A stretch of 30,386 bases of DNA, taken from contig MSTD01000009.1 of the NCBI GenBank assembly GCA_001942045.1, positions 91,426-121,811 of the forward strand, given 5' to 3'. Within the stretch, counting starts at the first letter, position 1, and every line of letters begins with the position of its first letter. The position numbers and the translations under genes were made by a program. This document shows, piece by piece, positions 1 through 7,788 of this stretch. The notes beneath the pieces are model-generated. The model was not told the DNA's origin, searched no databases, and saw nothing but the letters and a program-made list of their open reading frames with translations. This DNA comes from Mycolicibacterium porcinum (GTDB lineage Bacteria > Actinomycetota > Actinomycetes > Mycobacteriales > Mycobacteriaceae).

Positions 1-530
1 GGGTCGGCGTCGGTTGGATGCGGGAGGAATTCGAGCTGATGGGCCAGGATTTCGACACCCGCGGTAAGCGACTCGACGAGATGATCCCGGCGCTGCGCGA
101 GATCTGGAAGGGTGGCTGGGTTTCTTACCAGGGGCGGTACTACTCGGTGCCCGAGTTGATGATCGAACCGCACCCGCCGGCCCCGGTGCCGATCCTGTGC
201 GGCGGTGAATCCGAGGCGGCGCTGCGGCGGGCGGCCCGATCCTGCGACGGGTGGATCGGCTACGCCTACACCCTGGAGCAGGCCACCCGCTACACCACCC
301 GGCTGGCCGAGCTGCGGCGCGAGTACGGACGGGACCGCGAGCCGTTCGAGATCATCCTGGCGTTGCTCGATCCACCGTCGCCGGATCTGTACAAGCGGGC
401 CGAGGATCACGGCATCACGGCGGTGATGTGCGCGCCGTGGCTGACCGCGCCCAATGGCGCCACCGGCGCCGATCGGTTCCGCGGCCCCATCGAGGAGTTC
501 GCGGAGACCGTCATCGCGAAGGTCGGCTAG
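1..530 (+). CDS. LLM-class F420-dependent oxidoreductase, 3' part
   Basis: This is the C-terminal part of a luciferase-like monooxygenase-fold protein; the reading frame is open to the left edge, so the start lies outside the window. The visible frame reads VGVGWMREEFELMG and then DTRGKRLDEMIPALREIW, the stretch after the core barrel strands that is typical of the actinobacterial F420-dependent LLM subgroup (probable-F420 TIGR03619-like). It is followed by the usual WVSYQGRYY segment and the PHPPAPVPILCGG strand. The family uses reduced F420 for hydride transfer to varied substrates; the substrate here cannot be told from sequence. The ATG at 18 lies inside a conserved segment, so it is unlikely to be the true start. 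The frame stops at 528-530, 55 bp before the next gene. Confidence 0.85.
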   Translation, partial: VGVGWMREEFELMGQDFDTRGKRLDEMIPALREIWKGGWVSYQGRYYSVPELMIEPHPPAPVPILCGGESEAALRRAARSCDGWIGYAYTLEQATRYTTRLAELRREYGRDREPFEIILALLDPPSPDLYKRAEDHGITAVMCAPWLTAPNGATGADRFRGPIEEFAETVIAKVG

Positions 531-550
531 TCCGCGCGTCAGAATGACGC

Positions 551-586
551 TTGCCTTGACATCAAAGTGATGTCACCATGACATCA
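551..586 (+). promoter_or_regulatory. Operator/promoter with three phased TGACATCA half-sites
   Basis: TGACATCA occurs at 557-564 and 579-586 and its reverse complement TGATGTCA at 568-575, so the three 8-bp sites start exactly 11 bp apart. The last site runs into the ATG at 586. No ribosome-binding site precedes that ATG, so a leaderless transcript is possible; TTGCCT at 551-556 and CACCAT at 574-579 (17-bp spacer) would fit such a start weakly. Ribbon-helix-helix proteins bind short, regularly spaced half-sites, and the next gene encodes one, so autoregulation is the likely reading. The repeats are seen directly; the binding is inference. Confidence 0.7.
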
Positions 587-1062
587 TGGACTTGCAACCC
601 TACGTCGACACCGTCCGGCATGAACTCGGTGTCGCAGCCGCGGCGGGCGGTGCCGAGGCCGAGGCGTTGGCCCAGCGGCTGACCGCGCCACTGGAGTCCG
701 CGTTGCGGCTCGCGCTGCTGGAAGCCCTGTCCGAGGCGGCCGAGCAGATCACCCGCGAACTGGCGCCGGGTTCTGTCCATGTCCGGCTCAACGGCCGTGA
801 TCCCGAGTTCGCCGTCGAGGCCGCCGATTCGGAGGTTCCTGAGGCGGCGCCGCCGGTGGACGTTCCAGACGACGACGGGGGCGGTACCTGGCGGGTGTCC
901 TTGCGGCTCCCGGAAAGCCTGCGTGCCGGCGTGGAGGGCGCCGCCCGCCGCGACGGGGTGTCCGTGAACGCCTGGCTCGTCCGGTCCGCTGCGGCGGCGC
1001 TCGGCGGGGCCGGGCGTCAGAACCGCGGCGACGACAAGACCTTCAGCGGCTGGGTCCGCTGA
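586..1062 (+). CDS. HicB/Arc-type ribbon-helix-helix regulator with helical N-terminal domain
   Basis: The protein has 158 residues. Residues about 102-139 form a ribbon-helix-helix DNA-binding unit: the strand WRVSLRLP, then helix ESLRAGVEGAARRDG and helix SVNAWLVRSAAAAL, as in HicB- and CopG-type antitoxins. Residues about 1-60 are Ala- and Glu-rich and predicted helical, perhaps for oligomerisation, and residues 75-100 are an acidic Pro/Asp linker. No HicA-like toxin is adjacent; the partner is the DUF4097 gene 22 bp downstream on the same strand, so this is probably a stand-alone regulator of that gene rather than half of a classical toxin-antitoxin pair. It starts inside a three-part palindromic repeat, which suggests it represses itself. 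No other ATG or GTG lies close in frame. Confidence 0.75.
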   Translation: MDLQPYVDTVRHELGVAAAAGGAEAEALAQRLTAPLESALRLALLEALSEAAEQITRELAPGSVHVRLNGRDPEFAVEAADSEVPEAAPPVDVPDDDGGGTWRVSLRLPESLRAGVEGAARRDGVSVNAWLVRSAAAALGGAGRQNRGDDKTFSGWVR

Positions 1063-1084
1063 ACCTGACCGATAGGAGAACCCG

Positions 1085-1894
1085 ATGCCCAAGTTCCATA
1101 CCTCCGAGCCCATCACGGCGGTCGTCGAAGTCGTCGCCGGTGCCGTGCATCTGGCGGCCACCGACCGCGACGACACCGTCGTCGACATCAAGCCACGGGA
1201 TCCGGAACGCGCTTCTGACGTGCGCGCGGCCGAACAGGCCCGCGTTGACTTCCATAACGGCACGCTCGTCGTGACGGCGGGTAGGAAAGTTCTGTCGTTG
1301 GGGCGCGGGGGAGCGGTCCGCGTCGAGATCGCGCTGCCGACCGGGTCCCGGCTCAACCTGTCCTCGGCGTCGGCCGACATCGACGCGGACGGCGTCTACT
1401 CTGACTGCCGCTGTGCGTCGGCCAGCGGTGCCGTGCGCGTGGCGACGATCACCGGAAATATCAAGGCCGACACTGCATCCGGAGACATCACGATCGGCGA
1501 TGTGGCGGGCAACGCCCGGCTCGCCACCGCCTCCGGTGATGCGTCGATCGACCGCATCGACGGCGACGTCAAGTTCCAGGCCGCCAGCGGCAGCCTGGCA
1601 ATCGGAACGCTGCGCGGGCACGTCAAGCATCAGGCCGCATCGGGTTCCGTCACCGTCGGTGTCGGGGTCAGCGGTGCACTCAGCGCGCAGACCGGTAGCG
1701 GCGAAGTCGAAGTCGGTATCCCGCAGGGCACCGCGGCCCGGCTTGAGCTCAAGACCCACTCCGGCACCGTCGACAACGGCCTGCAGACCTCCGACGGGCC
1801 GGCCGACGGTGACGAGACGTTCGAGGTCCACGCGCGCACCGGGTCGGGAGACATCTCGATCCGCCGCGCCGTCGCGTCGGCCGCCGGCGCCTAA
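1085..1894 (+). CDS. DUF4097 family beta-strand repeat protein
   Basis: The 269-residue protein belongs to the DUF4097 (putative adhesin-like, right-handed beta-repeat) group. From about residue 110 to 235 it repeats a unit of roughly 19-20 residues built around ASGD-x-x-I or GSG, for example TASGDITIGDVAGN, TASGDASIDRIDGD and AASGSLAIGTLRGH, as expected for a beta-solenoid. It has no signal peptide or transmembrane helix, so it is probably cytoplasmic. The start is set by a good Shine-Dalgarno AGGAGA at 1074-1079. It follows the RHH regulator by 22 bp and is likely co-transcribed with it. The biochemical role of this family is not established. The stop TAA at 1892-1894 overlaps the opposite-strand stop of the next gene. 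Confidence 0.8.
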   Translation: MPKFHTSEPITAVVEVVAGAVHLAATDRDDTVVDIKPRDPERASDVRAAEQARVDFHNGTLVVTAGRKVLSLGRGGAVRVEIALPTGSRLNLSSASADIDADGVYSDCRCASASGAVRVATITGNIKADTASGDITIGDVAGNARLATASGDASIDRIDGDVKFQAASGSLAIGTLRGHVKHQAASGSVTVGVGVSGALSAQTGSGEVEVGIPQGTAARLELKTHSGTVDNGLQTSDGPADGDETFEVHARTGSGDISIRRAVASAAGA

Positions 1895-2343
1895 GCGGGA
1901 TCGAACCGGAACACCGTCAAACATCCGGCCAGCGCCTCGAATTCGTCTGGCGTGCCGTCGATGACGAGGCCGCTGCGCTTGGCGAAGCCGACACCCACCG
2001 GCACCTTGACCGCGAACGCGCGCAGCACCGGGCGTGACTGGTCCGGCGTGAGTTCGACGATCTTCACCGGCCGGGACCGTCGGCCCCTGGTAAGGGTGCC
2101 GGCGCCGGCGGCACGAGCATTGGCTGCCCAGTCCGAGCCCGGATATCCGGCGACCGTGTAGAGGCCACCGTCGAGGTCGAACGGTGTCATCGGAGTGCTG
2201 CGGGGCATCCCGCTCTTACGGCCGGGAACCGTCAACACCATGGCCGGACCGGTGGGGATGCCGAGGCGCTGCACCGCCATCATCAGTTTGTTCATCGGCT
2301 TGAGCCAGCGGGGCGGCTGCAGACCGGTCTTGCGTTCTGACAT
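1891..2343 (-). CDS. Ddn-type F420-dependent nitroreductase family protein
   Basis: This 150-residue protein has the split-barrel fold pattern of the deazaflavin (F420)-dependent nitroreductase family (DUF385; Ddn of M. tuberculosis is the best-known member). The signature is a conserved GRKSG at residues 41-45 followed by a short strand, then YTVAGYPGSDWAANARAAG, which matches the family's cofactor-binding stretch with its W-x-x-N. Members use F420H2 to reduce quinones or other acceptors; the natural substrate here is unknown. Its strong ribosome-binding site AAGGAGGA overlaps the stop codon of the upstream NmrA-type gene, leaving 12 bp between the two coding regions, so they form an operon. 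Both are probably driven by the ECF promoter at 3208-3234. Confidence 0.85.
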   Translation of the reverse strand: MSERKTGLQPPRWLKPMNKLMMAVQRLGIPTGPAMVLTVPGRKSGMPRSTPMTPFDLDGGLYTVAGYPGSDWAANARAAGAGTLTRGRRSRPVKIVELTPDQSRPVLRAFAVKVPVGVGFAKRSGLVIDGTPDEFEALAGCLTVFRFDPA

Positions 2344-2355
2344 GTCTTGTCCTCC

Positions 2356-3198
2356 TTAGCTATTGGCGAACAGCTCGCGGTGGTCGGCGACCCAGTCGGC
2401 GAACGTCGTGGCCGGGCGCCCGAGGATCTTGTCCACCTCGTGGGTGACCAGGGCCGGCCGGTCGACGGTGTCGGCCAACAGACCCATGTACGCGTCGGCG
2501 AACGCCGCCGGAAAACCCAGGTCGACAAAACGTTGTCGCACCAGATCCGTCGGCACCTCGCGGTAGTGCAGTGGCCGCCGCAGCACCCGGCCGATCGTGT
2601 CCACCAGTTCGGTGTTGGTCAGCGCCTGTGGTCCGGTCAGCGGGATGCGCTGTCCCACAAGGTCGTCGGTGAGCAGTGCCACTGCGGCCACGGCCGAGAT
2701 GTCGGCGTCAGCGATCACCGCGGTGGACGCGTTCGCATACGGACCGCTGACCACCTCGCCGGCCCGGATCTGCGCCGCCCACATGCCGGCGAAGTTGGAG
2801 GCGAACACCGTGGGGCGCAAGCTGATCCACTCCAAGCCGGAGGCGACGGCGAGTTGCTCGACTTCGCGGTTGCGGTCCCCGCGCACCCGCGACGGCTGCC
2901 GGGAGTCGTCGTCATCGGCGTTGATCGCCGACAACGCGACCAGGCGTTTCACGCCGGCGGCCCGGGCCGATTCGACCGTCGCGGCCAGTTCCTGACCCAA
3001 CGCACGGGAATTGAGGAAGACGGCCGACGCGCCGGCCAGGCCGTCGGCCGCGGATCGGACCAGTTCGACATCGGGCGGCAATCCGGCCATCTCCGGGTTG
3101 CGGGTGACGGCGCGCACCCGGGCGCCGGTGTGGACGAGTTCGGTGACCAGCGGGCGGCCGACATTGCCGGTGGCGCCCGTGACGAGAATTGTGTTCAT
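2356..3198 (-). CDS. NmrA-type NAD(P)-binding oxidoreductase/epimerase-like protein
   Basis: The 280-residue protein opens with a Rossmann motif, MNTILVTGATGNVG (GATGNVG, residues 8-14), followed by RAVTRNPE, where a basic residue suits NADP(H). LRPTVFASNFAG and the C-terminal substrate domain fit the atypical short-chain NmrA / NAD(P)H-binding group. There is no clear YxxxK catalytic pair, as is common in this group, so it may act as a quinone reductase or a redox sensor. The frame stays open far upstream, but the start is placed at the ATG of 3196-3198 because the Rossmann motif begins there and a promoter ends there. It is divergent from the ECF sigma gene, matching the known habit of ECF41-type sigma factors to sit beside an oxidoreductase or epimerase gene. 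Confidence 0.85.
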   Translation of the reverse strand: MNTILVTGATGNVGRPLVTELVHTGARVRAVTRNPEMAGLPPDVELVRSAADGLAGASAVFLNSRALGQELAATVESARAAGVKRLVALSAINADDDDSRQPSRVRGDRNREVEQLAVASGLEWISLRPTVFASNFAGMWAAQIRAGEVVSGPYANASTAVIADADISAVAAVALLTDDLVGQRIPLTGPQALTNTELVDTIGRVLRRPLHYREVPTDLVRQRFVDLGFPAAFADAYMGLLADTVDRPALVTHEVDKILGRPATTFADWVADHRELFANS

Positions 3199-3207
3199 GC
3201 GATCAAG

Positions 3208-3271
3208 GACGGGACGCGACCCCGGAAAGTTACATCCGCAGCGCGGTAACTTTCCCGCGCGCTGAATCGTC
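3208..3271. promoter_or_regulatory. Mirror-image divergent ECF sigma promoter
   Basis: Two inverted copies of GTAACTTTCC lie at 3224-3233 (minus strand) and 3246-3255 (plus strand). From each copy, going outward, CGTC follows with 17 nt between GTAAC and CGTC: at 3268-3271 for the plus strand and at 3208-3211 read on the minus strand. The plus CGTC is 8 nt before the ATG at 3280 and the minus CGTC is 9 nt before the ATG at 3198, so transcripts would begin at or next to the start codon. GTAAC plus CGTC resembles the AAC / CGTC hexamers of ECF sigma promoters. The likely user is the sigma factor encoded alongside. Sequence and spacing are direct observation; sigma assignment is inference. Confidence 0.75.
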
Positions 3272-3279
3272 GTATTGGC

Positions 3280-4134
3280 ATGAGCGATTCCGCGTCGATC
3301 GAAGAGGCCTGGCGGGTGCACCACCCGTACCTGGTCAACCTCGCCTATCAAATGGTGGGTGACATCGGCGACGCCGAGGACATCGCCCAGGAGGCGTTTC
3401 TGCGACTCTCCCGTACGGACGCCGAACACCTCGATGACGTGCGCGCCTGGCTGACCGTGGTGGCCGGGCGCCTGTGCCTCGACCATGTTCGGACGGCCCG
3501 CTCCCGGCTGGAACGACCCGATCCGGGCCCGCTCCTGGAATCTGCCCCGTCGACCGAGATCGACCCAGCCGATCGGGTGACCCTCGACGATGAGGTCCGC
3601 GCCGCGCTGTTTGAGGTGCTCAACCGCCTCAGCCCCGGGGAGCGCGTGGCATTCGTGCTGCACGACGTCTTCGCGGTGCCGTTCGACGACATCGCCGAGA
3701 CGGTCGGCAGGCCGGTGGGCACCTGCAGGCAGTTGGCGCGCCGAGCCCGAGCGAAATTCACCAAGGCCACCCACCGGCCGGTCGACGTCGCTGCGGTCGA
3801 ACACCGGCAGGTGATGGAGGCCTTCATCGCCGCGTGCGCCACCGGCGACATCCGGGCGCTGACCTCGGTGCTCGACCCGACCGTGTGGGGCGTGGGCACC
3901 GTGCTGGCCGATCCGGCCCCGCCGCCGCAGATCAACCATGGTGCCGATGCCGTCGCGACGAACTTGCTGCGCTACCTGGGCCCGGGTGCGACCCTGGTGT
4001 GCGGCGCTGCCGGTGAACCGGTGCTGCTCGCCTACCACCGTCGCCGACTGTTCGCGGTCGTCACGCTGACCATCCGGGCCGGTCTAGTGACCAAGATCGA
4101 GGCCACCGCGGACCCGTCGGCGCGGATGGGGTGA
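3280..4134 (+). CDS. sigI: ECF sigma factor with SnoaL-like C-terminal domain, SigI-like
   Basis: The 284-residue protein carries sigma region 2 ([18 protein letters not shown], residues about 15-32, then AQEAFLRL), sigma region 4 (about 105-155, ending with the recognition helix [20 protein letters not shown]) and a C-terminal NTF2/SnoaL-like domain from about residue 165. This three-part layout is that of the ECF41-type group, which in mycobacteria includes SigI and SigJ; the closest match I recall is SigI ([13 protein letters not shown], length near 290). The C-terminal domain normally tunes activity in place of a separate anti-sigma factor, and none is encoded nearby. The motifs WLPEP and DGGG expected for classical ECF41 proteins are not seen. 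The gene is divergent from an NmrA-type oxidoreductase and probably autoregulated. The symbol is a best guess. Confidence 0.8.
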   Translation: MSDSASIEEAWRVHHPYLVNLAYQMVGDIGDAEDIAQEAFLRLSRTDAEHLDDVRAWLTVVAGRLCLDHVRTARSRLERPDPGPLLESAPSTEIDPADRVTLDDEVRAALFEVLNRLSPGERVAFVLHDVFAVPFDDIAETVGRPVGTCRQLARRARAKFTKATHRPVDVAAVEHRQVMEAFIAACATGDIRALTSVLDPTVWGVGTVLADPAPPPQINHGADAVATNLLRYLGPGATLVCGAAGEPVLLAYHRRRLFAVVTLTIRAGLVTKIEATADPSARMG

Positions 4135-4163
4135 CCATCGGCGCCACCAGGCCCGGGACGCGG

Positions 4164-4175
4164 CACAATGTAACG
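4164..4175 (+). promoter_or_regulatory. Candidate -10 element for a leaderless dxr transcript
   Basis: CACAAT at 4164-4169 sits 6 nt before the GTG at 4176, the spacing at which transcription would begin on the start codon. It lies in the 41 bp between the sigI-like stop and dxr. The same arrangement of a TAnnnT-like hexamer followed by about 6 nt and a start codon recurs at several genes in this window. There is no Shine-Dalgarno sequence before this GTG, which agrees with a leaderless message. Confidence 0.45.
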
Positions 4176-5348
4176 GTGAGCGACAGAATGCGTGTGCTGA
4201 TACTCGGAAGCACCGGATCGATCGGCACCCAGGCGCTCGAGGTCATCGCGGCCAACCCGGACCGTTTCGAGGTCGTCGGCCTGGCCGCCGGTGGCGGTAA
4301 CCCCGACGTGCTCGCCGCCCAGCGCGCCGCGACCGGCGTCGGCAACATCGCGGTCGCCGATCAGCGGGCCGCCGACAAGATCGGCGACGTGACGTACGCC
4401 GGGCCCGATGCGGTCACCCGCTTGGTCGAGAACACCGAGGCCGACGTGGTGCTCAACGCGCTGGTCGGCGCGCTGGGGCTGGCGCCGACGCTGGCCGCCC
4501 TGGCCACCGGCGCGCGGTTGGCCCTGGCCAACAAGGAGTCGCTGGTCGCGGGTGGGCCGCTGGTCCTCAAGGCCGCCGCGCCGGGACAGATCGTTCCCGT
4601 GGATTCCGAGCATTCCGCGATGGCGCAGTGCCTGCGCGGCGGCACCGCGGACGAGGTCGCAAAGATTGTCCTCACCGCGTCTGGGGGACCGTTCCTGGGT
4701 TGGACGGCGGCCGACCTGGAGTCGGTGACCCCGGAACAGGCCGGCAAGCATCCGACCTGGTCCATGGGTCCGATGAACACGCTGAATTCGGCGACCCTGG
4801 TCAACAAAGGCCTGGAGTTGATCGAGACCCACCTGTTGTTCGGCATCGACTACGACCGCATCGAGGTGGTGGTGCACCCGCAGTCGATCGTGCACTCGAT
4901 GGCCACCTTCACCGACGGTTCCACCCTGGCCCAGGCCAGCCCACCGGATATGAAACTGCCGATCGCGCTGGCACTGGGCTGGCCGGCGCGGGTGCCGGGT
5001 GCGGCCCTGGCCTGTGATTTCACCACCGCCTCCACCTGGGAATTCCTGCCGCTGGACAACGAGGTGTTCCCCGCGGTGAACCTGGCGCGGGCGGCCGGAA
5101 CCGGTGGCGGCTGCCTGACCGCGGTGTACAACGCCGCCAACGAGGAAGCGGCGGAGGCCTTCCTTCAGGGCAGGATCAGCTTTCCCACCATCGTGCGAAC
5201 CGTCGGTGACGTGTTGCACGCTGCCGACCAGTGGGCCGCCGAACCCGCTACCGTGGAAGAAGTACTCGATGCGCAGCGGTGGGCCAGGGATCTGGCCCGA
5301 CGCACGGTCGAGCAGAAATCCGTCAGAAAAGGGCTCGTCACCAAATGA
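4176..5348 (+). CDS. dxr: 1-deoxy-D-xylulose 5-phosphate reductoisomerase
   Basis: This enzyme converts DXP to MEP with NADPH and a divalent metal, the committed step of the MEP route to isoprenoids, and is the target of fosmidomycin. With the GTG start at 4176 it has 390 residues. Visible features are the NADPH-binding GSTGSIG (11-17), the metal- and substrate-binding PVDSEHSA (around 141-148, with the acidic D and E), [23 protein letters not shown], and [10 protein letters not shown] longer form beginning at GTG 4131, overlapping the sigma-factor stop, is possible; the shorter start is preferred because it begins close to the conserved core and fits a leaderless promoter. It overlaps rip1 by the ATGA at 5345-5348, so the two genes are translationally coupled. 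Confidence 0.95.
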   Translation: MSDRMRVLILGSTGSIGTQALEVIAANPDRFEVVGLAAGGGNPDVLAAQRAATGVGNIAVADQRAADKIGDVTYAGPDAVTRLVENTEADVVLNALVGALGLAPTLAALATGARLALANKESLVAGGPLVLKAAAPGQIVPVDSEHSAMAQCLRGGTADEVAKIVLTASGGPFLGWTAADLESVTPEQAGKHPTWSMGPMNTLNSATLVNKGLELIETHLLFGIDYDRIEVVVHPQSIVHSMATFTDGSTLAQASPPDMKLPIALALGWPARVPGAALACDFTTASTWEFLPLDNEVFPAVNLARAAGTGGGCLTAVYNAANEEAAEAFLQGRISFPTIVRTVGDVLHAADQWAAEPATVEEVLDAQRWARDLARRTVEQKSVRKGLVTK

Positions 5349-6565
5349 TGTTCGTAATCGGCGTCGCGTTCTTCGCGCTGGCCATCCTGGTATCGGTGGC
5401 CCTGCACGAATGCGGGCACATGTGGGTGGCACGTGCCACCGGGATGAAGGTGCGCCGCTACTTCGTGGGCTTCGGCCCGACGCTGTGGTCGACCCGGCGT
5501 CCCAACAAACTGGGGGAGACCGAATACGGCATCAAGGCGATTCCGCTGGGTGGGTTCTGCGACATCGCCGGCATGACCTCGGTCGACGAGATCGCCCCGG
5601 AAGACCGGCCCTACGCGATGTACAAGCAGAAGGTATGGAAGCGCGTGGCGGTGCTGTTCGCCGGCCCGGCCATGAACTTCATCATCGGACTGGTGCTGCT
5701 GTACGCCATCGCGATCACCTGGGGGCTGCCCAACATCACCCAGCCCACCACCGCGATCGTCGGTGAAACTAGTTGTGTCGCACCGCAACTGAGTCTCGAC
5801 AAGATGGGCGATTGCCAGGGTGCGGGCCCGGCGGCGCAGGCCGGGATCCGGGCCGGCGACGAAATCGTCAAGGTCGGTGACACCAAGGTCTCTGATTTCT
5901 CCCAGATGGCCGCCGAGATCCGCAAGCTCAACGGACCGGTGCCGATCGAGCTCAAGCGTGACGGTCAGACCATCACCACCGTTGTCGACGTGACCCAGAC
6001 GCAGCGATTCACCAGCGCGGAAGCCAAAGAGCCGACGACCGTCGGCGCGATCGGCGTCGCCGCTGTCCCGGCTCAGCCCCCGACCAAGTACAACCCACTG
6101 ACCGCAGTGCCCGCGACGGTCTCGTTCACTGGTGACCTGGCCGTCGAGTTGGGTAAGTCGCTGGCGAAGATCCCCACCAAGATCGGTGCCCTGGTGCACG
6201 CGATCGGCGGCGGCGAACGCGACAAGGAAACCCCGATCAGCGTGGTCGGCGCGAGCATCATCGGCGGCGAGACCGTCGAGGCCGGGCTGTGGATCGCGTT
6301 CTGGTTCTTCCTGGCGCAGCTGAACTTCGTGCTGGGGGCGATCAACCTGGTGCCGCTGCTCCCGTTCGACGGTGGTCACATCGCGGTCGCGACGTACGAG
6401 AAGATCCGCAACATGATCCGGGCGGCCCGCGGCAAGGTGGCCGCAGGTCCGGTCAACTACCTCAAGCTCATGCCCGCCACGTATGTGGTGCTGGCGGTAG
6501 TGGTCAGCTACATGTTGCTGACCGTGACCGCAGACCTGGTCAACCCACTCAGCATCTTCCAGTAG
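5345..6565 (+). CDS. rip1: Site-2 intramembrane zinc metalloprotease Rip1
   Basis: The 406-residue membrane protease has the zinc-binding HECGH at residues 21-25 inside the first transmembrane helix, a PDZ domain about 150-240 ([16 protein letters not shown]), and the third zinc ligand in [12 protein letters not shown], Asp342. It matches M. tuberculosis Rip1 (Rv2869c) closely, including the numbering of His21 and Glu22, which supports the ATG at 5345 over the in-frame ATG at 5348. Rip1 cleaves anti-sigma factors and other membrane proteins after a first cut, and in M. tuberculosis controls several sigma regulons and cell-envelope composition. It lies between dxr and ispG, overlapping the dxr stop by ATGA and ending 10 bp before ispG, so the three probably form one transcript. 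At least three further hydrophobic helices are visible. Confidence 0.95.
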   Translation: MMFVIGVAFFALAILVSVALHECGHMWVARATGMKVRRYFVGFGPTLWSTRRPNKLGETEYGIKAIPLGGFCDIAGMTSVDEIAPEDRPYAMYKQKVWKRVAVLFAGPAMNFIIGLVLLYAIAITWGLPNITQPTTAIVGETSCVAPQLSLDKMGDCQGAGPAAQAGIRAGDEIVKVGDTKVSDFSQMAAEIRKLNGPVPIELKRDGQTITTVVDVTQTQRFTSAEAKEPTTVGAIGVAAVPAQPPTKYNPLTAVPATVSFTGDLAVELGKSLAKIPTKIGALVHAIGGGERDKETPISVVGASIIGGETVEAGLWIAFWFFLAQLNFVLGAINLVPLLPFDGGHIAVATYEKIRNMIRAARGKVAAGPVNYLKLMPATYVVLAVVVSYMLLTVTADLVNPLSIFQ

Positions 6566-6575
6566 GAGATCCCAC

Positions 6576-7733
6576 ATGACAGCGTCCATCGGTTTGGGAA
6601 TGCCCGCACCCCCGGCGCCGACCCTGGCGCCGCGGCGCAAGACCCGGCAGCTCAATGTGGGCGGCGTCGGCATCGGCAGCGAGCACCCGATCGCGGTGCA
6701 ATCGATGTGCACCACCAAGACTCACGACGTCAACTCGACGCTGCAGCAGATCGCCGAGCTGACCGCGTCGGGCTGTGACATCGTGCGGGTGGCCTGCCCC
6801 CGGCAGGAGGACGCGGACGCGCTCGCCGAGATCGCCCGGCACAGCCAGATCCCGGTGATCGCCGACATCCATTTCCAGCCCAAGTACATCTTCGCCGCGA
6901 TCGACGCCGGCTGCGCGGCCGTGCGCGTCAACCCCGGCAACATCAAGGAGTTCGACGGCCGGGTCAAGGAGGTGGCCAAGGCCGCCGGCGACGCGGGCAT
7001 CCCGATCCGCATCGGCGTCAACGCCGGTTCGCTCGACCCCCGGCTGATGAAGAAGTACGGCAAGGCCACGCCCGAGGCGCTGGTCGAGTCGGCGCTGTGG
7101 GAGGCCTCGTTGTTCGAGGAGCACGGCTTCGGCGACATCAAGATCAGCGTCAAGCACAACGACCCGGTGATCATGGTCGAGGCCTACACCCAGCTCGCCG
7201 CCCAATGCGATTACCCGTTGCACCTCGGGGTCACCGAGGCCGGCCCGGCGTTCCAGGGCACGATCAAGTCCGCGGTGGCGTTCGGGGCGTTGCTGTCCAA
7301 AGGCATCGGCGACACCATCCGGGTGTCGCTGTCGGCGCCGCCGGCCGAAGAGGTCAAGGTCGGAAACCAGATCCTGGAGTCGCTGAACCTGCGGCCCCGC
7401 GGTCTGGAGATCGTGTCGTGCCCGTCCTGCGGCCGCGCCCAGGTCGACGTGTACACCCTGGCCAATGCGGTCAGCGCGGGCCTGGACGGGCTGGATGTCC
7501 CGCTGCGGGTCGCAGTGATGGGTTGCGTGGTCAACGGACCGGGGGAGGCCCGCGAGGCCGATCTCGGGGTGGCCTCCGGCAACGGCAAGGGCCAGATCTT
7601 CGTCAAGGGTGAGGTGATCAAGACCGTGCCCGAGGCTCAGATCGTCGAGACGTTGATCGAAGAGGCGATGCGGCTGGCCGAACAAGCCGGGTCAGATGAT
7701 GGCAGCGGTTCGCCAGTGGTGACCGTAAGCTGA
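6576..7733 (+). CDS. ispG: 4-hydroxy-3-methylbut-2-enyl diphosphate synthase (IspG/GcpE)
   Basis: The 385-residue protein reduces MEcPP to HMBPP in the MEP pathway with a [4Fe-4S] cluster. The N-terminal TIM-barrel part contains [12 protein letters not shown] and [12 protein letters not shown]; the C-terminal part carries the cluster cysteines in CPSCGR and [12 protein letters not shown], and a conserved cluster glutamate is expected in the latter stretch. Length and motifs fit the short bacterial form without an inserted domain. A Shine-Dalgarno AGGAG precedes the ATG and only 10 bp separates it from rip1, so it is part of the dxr-rip1-ispG operon conserved in mycobacteria. The N-terminal Pro/Ala-rich stretch of about 20 residues is variable in actinobacteria. 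Confidence 0.95.
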   Translation: MTASIGLGMPAPPAPTLAPRRKTRQLNVGGVGIGSEHPIAVQSMCTTKTHDVNSTLQQIAELTASGCDIVRVACPRQEDADALAEIARHSQIPVIADIHFQPKYIFAAIDAGCAAVRVNPGNIKEFDGRVKEVAKAAGDAGIPIRIGVNAGSLDPRLMKKYGKATPEALVESALWEASLFEEHGFGDIKISVKHNDPVIMVEAYTQLAAQCDYPLHLGVTEAGPAFQGTIKSAVAFGALLSKGIGDTIRVSLSAPPAEEVKVGNQILESLNLRPRGLEIVSCPSCGRAQVDVYTLANAVSAGLDGLDVPLRVAVMGCVVNGPGEAREADLGVASGNGKGQIFVKGEVIKTVPEAQIVETLIEEAMRLAEQAGSDDGSGSPVVTVS

Positions 7734-7788
7734 TAACGACCCTGTGAGCGGGGTCACCCAGCCTTGGCTTGAGCAGAGGGAATCGCCA

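Noticed and set aside
586..1062. Classical HicAB toxin-antitoxin locus
   Set aside because: No HicA-like small RNA-binding protein lies on either side; only the RHH fold is shared with HicB.
3199..4038. Upstream extension of the minus-strand NmrA-type gene through the sigma-factor region
   Set aside because: The frame is open by GC-bias only; it is antisense to the sigma gene, shows no domain, and the Rossmann motif and promoter fix the start at 3198.
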